Shown: in pieces, positions 35,754 through 43,371 of the stretch | How the letters are laid out: each line of letters opens with the position of its first letter | Numbering within the stretch: position 1 is the stretch's first letter | Source: Silvibacterium acidisoli | GTDB lineage: Bacteria; Acidobacteriota; Terriglobia; Terriglobales; Acidobacteriaceae | DNA: 64,000 nt | Direction of reading: 5' to 3' | Assembly (NCBI GenBank): GCA_022870745.1 | Contig: CP085323.1 | Span: 3,348,001-3,412,000 of the forward strand | Notes under the pieces: model-generated | Seen by the model: the letters and a program-made list of their open reading frames with translations, nothing else | Databases searched by the model: none | What the model was told of the DNA's origin: nothing | Position numbers and translations under genes: made by a program

Positions 35754-35804
35754 CGCAACAACGAGAGTGTTTTTTGGAGGCCGCGGGAAACCGCAAAGAA
35801 GATA

Positions 35805-38800
35805 ATGAACGAGCAGAGAGCAAAGTTTTTAAACATAAGATGGTTCGCAGTCACGATTCTCGTGATCTTCGTGTCTGCAATTACCTGCCTGGCTCAAAAT
35901 TCAACCGGGTCGATCACTGTCTCGGTAAAAGACAACACCGGAGCGGTCATCTCCGGTGCCTCCATTACGGTCACCGGTACCGATACCGGCGCCGTTTTGC
36001 GGCAGGTAACAAGCGATGCCCAGGGCGTGGCGGCGATTCCGCTGGTGCCTCCGGGGCGCTATAACATCGACGTCGTGATGAATGGCTTCAAGAGCCTGCA
36101 TCGTGATGCCGTGGATGTGCAGGTTGGCGCTACAGCCAGCCTCGATCTCGCGCTTGAGATCGGTGCGGAGACCGAATCCGTAACCGTGACCGGCGAGACA
36201 CCGCTGACGGAAGCGAAATCGCAAACCATTCAGCAGGTGATCGAGCAGAAGGAAGTCACCGACATTCCGCTGAACGGCCGTAACTATGTTCAGGCTGCCA
36301 ACTTCATTCCCGGTGCGGTCCCCCAGGCCGCAGGCCGCGATAACTCGTTCACTGCCTACGGCAACAACGGCATTCAGAATGCTTTCCTGCTCGATGGCGC
36401 GCGCAATGTTAACTACATGCGTGGCCTCGATGACGATCAGCGTGACATGATCCGTCCGCCGCTCGACGCATTGCAGGAATTCACCATTCAGACCAGCAAC
36501 TACTCGGCTGAGTTCGGCGCATCGGCTGGCGGCATTCTCAACGCCATCACCAAGAGCGGCAGCGACAAGATCCACGGCTCGGCGTATGAGTTCATGCGCA
36601 ACAGCGCCGCCAACGCCAAGGACTACTTCACGCCTGTCGGGACAGCGAAAGCCCCGCTGGTGCGCAATCAGTTCGGCGGATCGGTCGGCGGCCCGGTGCT
36701 GAAGGACAAGCTCTTCTATTTCGGAGCCTTCGAAGAAAACTCGAACCATGGCGGTTCGCTCAATCGCGGACTCGTGCCGACGGCTGCCGAACGTACCGGC
36801 GATTTTTCGTCGGCGCCCGCAGGCGGAAAGGTTCTTCCGATCTATGACCCGGGCTCGACCACCCCGACCGGAACTGGAACTTATACAAGAACCCAGTTTG
36901 CAGGGAACAAGGTCCCGTCCAACGAAATCAACCCTATCGGCCAGATGCTGGTGAATCTATACCCTCAGCCCAACGATTCCGGCCCCGGCGTTGTGTATTA
37001 CACCTCGAATATCGCGTCTGACACGACCGAATACAACGGCATCGGCCGCATCGACTACACCCTTACTTCTACGGACAGCCTCTTTGTCCGCTACGCGCAG
37101 AGCAATACGACCACGTTTAATGGAGTAGGCCTGCCTACCGCTCAGGATCCCGGCAACACCAACACGATCGCCAAGGGCATCGGAGTTGGCTATACCCGGA
37201 TCTTCACGCCGAACTTCATCAACAACACGCGCTTTGCCTGGACCACCGTGAATTACAACGGAGCCGGCATCAAGCCCCGCGATCCCATCATCAACGGCCT
37301 GCTCGCAGATGCCATCACCTCCGGTATGCCGAGCATCAGCGTGCAGAACTTCGGTGGCATCGGCAGCGAAGCCATCAGCAACGCTCCTCTCGCGAAGACC
37401 TCGGGCGTCTTTGACGTGGCCGAGAACCTGATCTGGACTCACGGCAAACACCTTGTCTCCTTCGGCGGCGAGTGGATGTGGATTCGTCCTACGACGGAGG
37501 CCGCGCTCGGCGGCCGCGGTACACTCGGCTTTACCGGCACCTTCACCCAGAACCCGAATGCCCGCTCTTCCAGCGGCGCTGGACTGGCCGATCTGCTGCT
37601 CGGCTATGCAAATTCGGTAACGACCGGAACTCCCCTCACCACCACGGAGCGCGGCCAGTACTACGCAGGCTACGTCAATGACCAGTGGACGGCCACGCAA
37701 TACCTGACACTCAATGTCGGCGCTCGCTACGAGTACTCGACGCCCTTCATTGAGATCAACAACCACCAGGCGAACTTCGTGCAGGATCCGGGTCCGCTTT
37801 ACCTGCAGTACATCGTGGCTGGCGATCCGCGCCTGCCTCGCGGCCTGATGTACGGTGACAAGACCAACATTGCTCCACGCCTGGGCTTTGCCTATAAGGT
37901 TCCGCATGTGAACGACCTTACGGTTCGCGGTTCGTTTGGCATCTTCTGGGCACAGGACGAAGGCCTCGGCATTACCGATCGCCTGACCAGCAACCCGCCG
38001 TTCTACAACTACGGAGCCATCAACGATGCGAGCGATGGAATCCACACTGCGACTGGTTTCGCTCTGGATCCCACGACGGTGATTCCGCAGCCCACTCCGG
38101 TTTCAGGTGCGGACTTCAAGCTGATTCCGACCTACACTGGCGGCCTCGTCAGCTGGCCCACTCACTTCAAGAACGGCTACGTCCAGGAATGGAGCCTGTC
38201 GGTTGAAAAGAAGCTGCCATGGGACACGCTGCTGGAAATCAACTACGTCGGCAACCACGGCGTTCACCTGGTTGCGCGCGAGCAGGGCAACCAGCCGACT
38301 GTGCTGAACGCCACCACGGTTCAGTCCCGTCGTCCGCTTGCTGCCGTGACACAGTCCACGATCGACCGCATCGGCGAGTGGAATGCCACGCAATACCAGG
38401 GTATGTCCGCCAAGTACGAAAAGCGTTTCCACAACGGCATCTCGTTCCGCAATTCGATCACCTACGGCCATGCTTTTGCCATCACCGGCAACGCGCTTGA
38501 CGTTTGCGATACCTGCGGAAACGGCGACACTATCCAAAACACCTACGACCACGCCGCGAACTGGGGTCCGTCGGACATCGATGTCCGCTTCCGCTACACG
38601 TTCGATGGCACCTTCGAGTCGCCTTTCGGCAAGGGCAAGCCTTTCCTTGCTGACAACCGTATTGCCTCGGCTGCCCTCGGCAACTGGGTTCTCTCGCCCA
38701 TCTATCAATGGCAGACCGGCGCTCCGCTTACCGCTGGAGTGAGCACGGATACGGCCAACAGCGGAACGTTGACCCGTCCCAACCAGATCTGCGATCCGAA

Positions 38801-39119
38801 CGGCAACCGTCCGGAGACCAAGCAGGAGTGGTTCAACACGGGCTGCCTGGTGCAACCTGCAAACTACACCTTTGGCAACATGCGTGTGGGAACGATCAAG
38901 GGACCCGGACAGGACAACCTCGATCTCAGCCTGCAGCGTAACTTTCCGGTTCCGCACTGGGAGGGTTCGAACCTGAACTTCAGGATCGAGGCTTTCAACG
39001 CCCTCAACCATGTCCGCTTCAGCACGCCGAACGTCACCGTAGGTGCGAGCACTTACGGACAGATCACCTCTGACGTTGGGCAGCGCCAGATGCAGGCTGC
39101 GGTACGGTTGACTTTCTAG
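35805..39119 (+). CDS. TonB-dependent receptor, Oar-like, linked to sulfatase
   Basis: 1,104 residues. Signal peptide FAVTILVIFVSAITCLAQ, then beta-sandwich GSITVSVKDNTGAVISGAS to VMNGFKSLHRD, then plug motifs DIPLNGRNYVQAANFIPG and NAFLLDGARNVNYM, and a barrel ending VRLTF. Start ATG at 35805 follows an AAAGAAGA stretch. It lies 51 bases after the sulfatase with no terminator between, and a clear terminator (39137-39178) ends the unit. Codon use is notably regular and GC-ending, which also creates a 362-codon antisense frame that I do not believe. Ligand is inferred to be a sulfated oligosaccharide from the operon partner only. Confidence 0.93.
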   Translation: MNEQRAKFLNIRWFAVTILVIFVSAITCLAQNSTGSITVSVKDNTGAVISGASITVTGTDTGAVLRQVTSDAQGVAAIPLVPPGRYNIDVVMNGFKSLHRDAVDVQVGATASLDLALEIGAETESVTVTGETPLTEAKSQTIQQVIEQKEVTDIPLNGRNYVQAANFIPGAVPQAAGRDNSFTAYGNNGIQNAFLLDGARNVNYMRGLDDDQRDMIRPPLDALQEFTIQTSNYSAEFGASAGGILNAITKSGSDKIHGSAYEFMRNSAANAKDYFTPVGTAKAPLVRNQFGGSVGGPVLKDKLFYFGAFEENSNHGGSLNRGLVPTAAERTGDFSSAPAGGKVLPIYDPGSTTPTGTGTYTRTQFAGNKVPSNEINPIGQMLVNLYPQPNDSGPGVVYYTSNIASDTTEYNGIGRIDYTLTSTDSLFVRYAQSNTTTFNGVGLPTAQDPGNTNTIAKGIGVGYTRIFTPNFINNTRFAWTTVNYNGAGIKPRDPIINGLLADAITSGMPSISVQNFGGIGSEAISNAPLAKTSGVFDVAENLIWTHGKHLVSFGGEWMWIRPTTEAALGGRGTLGFTGTFTQNPNARSSSGAGLADLLLGYANSVTTGTPLTTTERGQYYAGYVNDQWTATQYLTLNVGARYEYSTPFIEINNHQANFVQDPGPLYLQYIVAGDPRLPRGLMYGDKTNIAPRLGFAYKVPHVNDLTVRGSFGIFWAQDEGLGITDRLTSNPPFYNYGAINDASDGIHTATGFALDPTTVIPQPTPVSGADFKLIPTYTGGLVSWPTHFKNGYVQEWSLSVEKKLPWDTLLEINYVGNHGVHLVAREQGNQPTVLNATTVQSRRPLAAVTQSTIDRIGEWNATQYQGMSAKYEKRFHNGISFRNSITYGHAFAITGNALDVCDTCGNGDTIQNTYDHAANWGPSDIDVRFRYTFDGTFESPFGKGKPFLADNRIASAALGNWVLSPIYQWQTGAPLTAGVSTDTANSGTLTRPNQICDPNGNRPETKQEWFNTGCLVQPANYTFGNMRVGTIKGPGQDNLDLSLQRNFPVPHWEGSNLNFRIEAFNALNHVRFSTPNVTVGASTYGQITSDVGQRQMQAAVRLTF

Positions 39120-39136
39120 ATCGACTGGATGCTAAA

Positions 39137-39178
39137 GTGGGCATGCGTAAGTTTCACTACGCATGCCCACAACTTTTT
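39137..39178 (+). terminator. Rho-independent terminator after TonB receptor
   Basis: A perfect 13-bp stem, GTGGGCATGCGTA (39137-39149) with its complement (39158-39170), closes an 8-base loop and is followed by AAC and TTTTT. Confidence 0.9.
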
Positions 39179-39414
39179 CTGAACCAACTACGTGTATCCC
39201 CGATAACTGTAATAGAGATATGGGTTTACGGGGTGTCTCTCGGGATGATTGACGGTCTTTCCGATGATTATGAACGCTTCAGCCGGTACCCGCGCTGCGT
39301 CCTGCGCTTATTTCGCGTGAAGCCCGAAAATCAGGGTAGAATAAACCCGTTAATCTGTTCACGTGGATGCACTTTTTTTCCACCTATTGCTTGCCCTAAG
39401 GATTATTCCAGACA

Positions 39415-39681
39415 TTGGCGAACCAGACGATCCAAGATCGAGTTTTGAAAGTTATCGCGACATCGAAGCGCATCCCCATCGAAAGTGTCGGACCTGACAG
39501 CAGTTTCGAGTCGCTTAATATCGACTCGCTCGATCGCCTCAACATCCTTTTTGACCTTGAGAGCGAGTTTGAAATCGAGATCGATGATGAGCAAGCAAAG
39601 CAGGTCCAGAATATCCACGAGATGATTGAAGGCGTTACACACCTCGTCGAGGCGAAGTCTTCTTCTTCGTCGGCTGAATAA
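39415..39681 (+). CDS. Acyl carrier protein
   Basis: 88 residues, one acidic four-helix carrier domain. The phosphopantetheine site is Ser38 in NIDSLDRLN, followed by the acidic helix II/III stretch FDLESEFEIEIDDEQ. A Ser-rich tail (SSSSSAE) extends beyond the usual end. Start is TTG at 39415 with AAGGA at 39398-39402, a slightly long spacing. One base separates its stop from the ketoacyl synthase start, so the two are an operon. It differs from housekeeping AcpP (DSLD followed by VEL...) and is probably a dedicated carrier. Bacterial sphingolipid loci carry such a dedicated ACP beside serine palmitoyltransferase, which is the reading suggested by the convergent neighbours. Confidence 0.9.
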   Translation: MANQTIQDRVLKVIATSKRIPIESVGPDSSFESLNIDSLDRLNILFDLESEFEIEIDDEQAKQVQNIHEMIEGVTHLVEAKSSSSSAE

Positions 39682-39682
39682 C

Positions 39683-40894
39683 GTGCCGCGCGTAGTCATC
39701 ACCGGAACGGGCATCATCAGCGCCCTTGGCGGCAATACGGCAAGCTTCTGGCGAAGCCTGCTCGCCGGTACGTCTGGCATCCGTGAGATTCTCGGCATCG
39801 ATGCTTCGCAGATTCGTTTCAAAAACGGTGCAGAGATCCGGGATTATGTTCCCGAAGAACACTTCGAGGCGAAAGATATTGCCTTGATGGAGCGATTCTC
39901 GCAGCTTGCGGTTCTCGCGGCGCGCGAAGCCGTCACTGACTCGGGAATTGAGTGGACGCCTGATCTGCGTGAAACCACAGCGGTTATCACCGGTTCCTGC
40001 CTCGGCGGCAGGGCCGCTGAGGAAAGCGGCTACTGGGAGCTCTTCCATAACGGAAGAACCCGTGTCCAGCCGCTGACGATTCCGCTCAGCATGAGCAATG
40101 CCGGCACCAGCCATATCTGCATGCAGTTCGGCATTGAAGGCCCGGCCTACACCATTTCCACGGCCTGCGCCTCTGCCACCCACGCTATCGGTCAGGCTTT
40201 CTGGATGGTCCGCTCCGGTGCTGCTCCGATGGCCATCGCTGGCGGCAGCGAAGCGCCCTTCTTTCTTGGCGGACTCAAAGCGTGGGAAGCCATGCGTGTG
40301 ATCAGCAAGGACACCTGCCGGCCTTTTTCCGCCGAACGCAGCGGGATGGTCCTGGGCGAAGGCGCTGCCATGCTGGTGCTCGAGACGCTTGATGCCGCAC
40401 TGGCTCGCGGAGCCCGGCCGATAGCTGAGATCGTCGGCTTCGGCATGTCGGCGGACGCCAGTCACATCACCCAGCCTTTGGCGACGGGGCCCATGCGTGC
40501 CATGCGGCTGGCGATTCGCGATGCCGGTCTGGCTCCTGAGCAGATTGGTTACATCAACGCCCACGGAACCGCGACCGAGGCAAATGACCGCATCGAAACG
40601 GCGGCCATCCGTTGCACTTTTAATGACCAGGCCGACAGGCTCGCCGTCAGTTCCACGAAATCCATGCACGGCCATGCCCTCGGCGCGGCTGGTGCTCTCG
40701 AAGCTGTTGCCAGCGTTCTGACGCTCAAGCATGGCATGATCCCGCCGACGGCCAACTTTCTCACCGCCGACGCTGCCTGCGACCTGGACGTTGTCCCGAA
40801 TCACGCACGCGCAGCCTCAGTGGAGGCCTGCCTCTCAAACTCCTTTGCTTTTGGCGGCCTGAATGCCGTGCTGGCATTCAAGGCAATACCCTAG
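39683..40894 (+). CDS. Beta-ketoacyl-ACP synthase (KAS II/FabF-like)
   Basis: 403 residues from GTG 39683, one base after the ACP stop; the frame is open earlier, but only this start gives the canonical opening PRVVITGTGIISALG. The Cys-His-His triad is intact: Cys162 in STACASATH, His294 in NAHGTATEAND, His331 in KSMHGHALGAAGA. The N-terminal and C-terminal thiolase folds are complete (NSFAFGGLNAVLAF at the end). It elongates an acyl-ACP by two carbons from malonyl-ACP. Together with the neighbouring ACP it probably builds or modifies a specific fatty acyl chain rather than bulk lipid. Its TAG stop shares CTAG with the stop of the convergent SDR gene. Confidence 0.92.
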   Translation: MPRVVITGTGIISALGGNTASFWRSLLAGTSGIREILGIDASQIRFKNGAEIRDYVPEEHFEAKDIALMERFSQLAVLAAREAVTDSGIEWTPDLRETTAVITGSCLGGRAAEESGYWELFHNGRTRVQPLTIPLSMSNAGTSHICMQFGIEGPAYTISTACASATHAIGQAFWMVRSGAAPMAIAGGSEAPFFLGGLKAWEAMRVISKDTCRPFSAERSGMVLGEGAAMLVLETLDAALARGARPIAEIVGFGMSADASHITQPLATGPMRAMRLAIRDAGLAPEQIGYINAHGTATEANDRIETAAIRCTFNDQADRLAVSSTKSMHGHALGAAGALEAVASVLTLKHGMIPPTANFLTADAACDLDVVPNHARAASVEACLSNSFAFGGLNAVLAFKAIP

Positions 40895-41877
40895 CTGAGA
40901 CTCTTCACCCACGCCACCGACCGAGCCACTCCCTCATCGAGCGATACTCGCGGAGCGAAACTGAAATCTGCCCGCGCCTTCTCGCTCGGATACTCCTGAT
41001 CCCGCCCAAGCAGGAACACCGCATGCCGGGTCAGCATCGGTCGCCCGGGCAGTGATTTGAACCAGTGGTAGGGAGCTTCCATCGCGCCAGCAACTGCCAT
41101 TGCTATCCCATAGGGCAGGTTGATCCATGGCGCTTTGCAGCCCAGTCCACCAGCGAGCGCGGTGACATAGGTCTTCCAGTCTGCCCCGGTGCCATCTGTG
41201 AGGTTGTACGCGTTGCCGAGAGCCGCAGGGCTTTGTGCCGCTGCTACGATCGCGTCCACGGCGTTATCGACGTAGAGAAATCCTCCCGTCGCCCGCCCTC
41301 CGTTGACGTATGCCATTTCGCCCTTGCGAAGGAAATCCGCGATGTCGGTCACAAAGGCTTTTCCACGGGGACCATAGATGGTCGCGGGGCGGATTACCGT
41401 CACGGGCAATCCGTTCTCGCGGCCCGCCTGCCAGACAGCCTTTTCCGCCAGGATCTTAGTCCTGTTATAGGGCAATCCCACGTCGCTGAGTGCCCCGGAC
41501 TCGGAGCAGGGAACTTGTGGGTATCCATAAACATCTGTAGTGCTGACGTGGAGAAAGCGCGTGAGCCTGGGTGATTCGCGCGCTGCCAGGAGCAACGTTT
41601 CTGTGCCCTTAACGTTACTTTCCAGATAAGTTTCCACCGGAGCCCAGTCGGTTGAAGTGGCCGCGCAGTGAAAGATGCAGGTCGCGCCGCGAACTGCCTC
41701 CTTCACTGCGCTGCTTTCAGTCAGGCTTCCCCGCACTGCCCGTATCCGCGAGCCGGTGAGGTGGCGTAGATCGGCATTGGCGCGGGCCAGGACGGTGACC
41801 TCTTCGCCCTGCTTCGCCAGAAACTCGGCGAGATGCCCGCCGAGAAAACCGCTTGCCCCGGTTACCAGCACCGGCAT
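40891..41877 (-). CDS. NAD(P)-dependent epimerase/reductase, extended SDR
   Basis: 328 residues. Rossmann motif VTGASGFLGGHLAEFL at the N-terminus, HCAATSTDWA in the fourth strand, STTDVYGY with the catalytic Ser/Thr region, YNRTK (YxxxK) and VIRPATIYGPRGK. This is the 3-beta-hydroxysteroid-dehydrogenase/epimerase-like group, which includes reductases of long-chain keto compounds. It lies 3 bases after the oxoamine synthase in the same operon. In the Caulobacter-type ceramide pathway an SDR of this group (CerR) reduces the 3-keto group of the ceramide precursor; the equivalent job, reducing the amino-ketone made by the neighbouring enzyme, is the inference here. A nucleotide-sugar role is less likely in this context. 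Confidence 0.85.
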   Translation of the reverse strand: MPVLVTGASGFLGGHLAEFLAKQGEEVTVLARANADLRHLTGSRIRAVRGSLTESSAVKEAVRGATCIFHCAATSTDWAPVETYLESNVKGTETLLLAARESPRLTRFLHVSTTDVYGYPQVPCSESGALSDVGLPYNRTKILAEKAVWQAGRENGLPVTVIRPATIYGPRGKAFVTDIADFLRKGEMAYVNGGRATGGFLYVDNAVDAIVAAAQSPAALGNAYNLTDGTGADWKTYVTALAGGLGCKAPWINLPYGIAMAVAGAMEAPYHWFKSLPGRPMLTRHAVFLLGRDQEYPSEKARADFSFAPRVSLDEGVARSVAWVKSLS

Positions 41878-41880
41878 CCG

Positions 41881-43179
41881 CTACTCGCTCCGCATCTTCT
41901 CGAATACGTCCAGCGCAAACTCCAGGTGCTCCGGCGCGTGGGCTGCTGTTACGCAGAGCCGCAGGCGAGCCGCACCCTGGGCCACTGCCGGAAACAGGAC
42001 AGGTGAGACCAGGATTCCGTAATCGCGCAGCCGCCGGGCAAAGAGCGCCGTCTTCGCGTCATCGTGCAGCATAACGGGAATGACCGCGGTCTCCGAAAAG
42101 CCGGTGTCGTATCCAAGACTCTGCAGGCCGGCGCGCAGAAAATTTGCATTCGCCCGCAGGCGGGCAACCCGTTGGGGCTCCTGCTTGAGAATCTTCAGGG
42201 TTTCGAGGACGGCTGCCGCAGCTGGAGCTGCCAGCGCGCCGGAAAAGATGAAGGGTGCCGCAGCATGCTGCAAGAAGATAGACAGACGCCGTGAGACTGC
42301 TACAAATCCACCATTCGACGGAATCGCCTTGGCCAGCGACCCTGTCCATATATCGACATCATCTGTCGGCACCCCGAAGTGCTCGTCTGTACCCCGTCCG
42401 TGCTCGCCCAGCACGCCGCTTGCGTGCGACTCGTCCATGAGCAGGAAGCAATCGAACTCTTTCTTTAACGCGATGATTTCCGGCAGCGGGCAGATATCGC
42501 CATCCATCGAGAACACACCGTCACTGATGATCAGCGTACGGTTCGCCTCCGACCCGTTCTCCAGTTCATGGCGCAGAGAGGCCATGTTGTTGTGCTCGAA
42601 CCTCTGGACCTGAACACCCGCCAGCCGGCAGGCGTCCATCAGGCTGCGGTGCGACAGCGCATCGGCGATCACGCGATCGGCCGGACCGAACAGTGCGCTG
42701 ATAACCGCGAGATTTGCCGCGTATCCCGATGTGAAGGTGATCGCCGTCTCGGTTCCCTTGAACTCTGCCAGGGCCTGCTCGACTTCCTGGTGGAGATCCA
42801 AGGTGCCCGTGAGCAAACGGACCCCTCCCGTACCTGTGCCATATTTCCGTATCGCGGCGATGGCCGCCTCATCGACCCGCGAATCCCCAATCAACCCGAG
42901 GTAGTCATACGAGGACAACATCAGCATGCGGTGGCCGTTCATTTCCACCACGGGCCCGGAGCGGGTGCTCAGCGGGGCTTGAAACGGATACGCGTCCAGC
43001 GAACAGGCGAGGGCGGTATTTTCAAACAGCCTTCGAGCCCTTGCATCGATCAGATCGCGCTTTTTATAGCTGTCGTCCCGCTCGGAAGCAAAGTAGTTCT
43101 GGAACATTTGTCCTGAAGAGGAGGGGAATGTCTTCCTGGCCGGGGCGGTGGATTCTTCTTTAGGTAGGAGGGTACTCAT
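41881..43179 (-). CDS. Alpha-oxoamine synthase (PLP-dependent; serine palmitoyltransferase/BioF/KBL-like)
   Basis: 432 residues. The alpha-oxoamine synthase fold shows SSYDYLGLIGD, GTGTGGVRLLTGT, TSGYAANLAV, DALSHRSLMD, SDGVFSMDGDICPLPEI, DESHASGVLGEHGRG and the PLP lysine in GSLAKAIPSNGG (Lys ~284). These enzymes condense an amino acid with an acyl thioester and release CO2. An N-terminal extension of about 50 residues, including NYFASERDDSYKKRDL, is longer than in BioF. With the SDR directly downstream and a dedicated ACP/KAS pair convergent, a long-chain amino-ketone product (as in sphingolipid synthesis from serine and an acyl-ACP) is the best guess; biotin synthesis is unlikely because no other bio gene is near. 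Start ATG 43179 has no strong ribosome binding site. Confidence 0.88.
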   Translation of the reverse strand: MSTLLPKEESTAPARKTFPSSSGQMFQNYFASERDDSYKKRDLIDARARRLFENTALACSLDAYPFQAPLSTRSGPVVEMNGHRMLMLSSYDYLGLIGDSRVDEAAIAAIRKYGTGTGGVRLLTGTLDLHQEVEQALAEFKGTETAITFTSGYAANLAVISALFGPADRVIADALSHRSLMDACRLAGVQVQRFEHNNMASLRHELENGSEANRTLIISDGVFSMDGDICPLPEIIALKKEFDCFLLMDESHASGVLGEHGRGTDEHFGVPTDDVDIWTGSLAKAIPSNGGFVAVSRRLSIFLQHAAAPFIFSGALAAPAAAAVLETLKILKQEPQRVARLRANANFLRAGLQSLGYDTGFSETAVIPVMLHDDAKTALFARRLRDYGILVSPVLFPAVAQGAARLRLCVTAAHAPEHLEFALDVFEKMRSE

Positions 43180-43371
43180 GAGTTTTCAATATATCGTGTG
43201 TTACCGATCATATGCCGAATGTGGAGCTTAAGCGTACAGTGCCGCCGGCATAAAAATCGGAGAATGTCGAAAAGGACCGTTACGGACTGAGATGCAAGAC
43301 CGGAAAAATGGGAAGGATAATGGTGACGGCGGTCAGGAAAGTTCCAGGGGATGCCTGTTTTCTGGTGGTGC

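Noticed and set aside
36957-38045. 362-codon antisense open frame in the fourth-module TonB receptor
   Set aside because: Explained by the regular GC-ending codons of the receptor gene.
39337-39342. TAGAAT as a -10 box for the ACP operon
   Set aside because: No matching -35 sequence at the right distance; a promoter must exist in 39179-39414, but I cannot place it.
39635-40804. 389-codon antisense open frame opposite the ketoacyl synthase
   Set aside because: The sense strand has the intact Cys-His-His triad and coupled start; the antisense product is Arg/Gly-rich without a domain.
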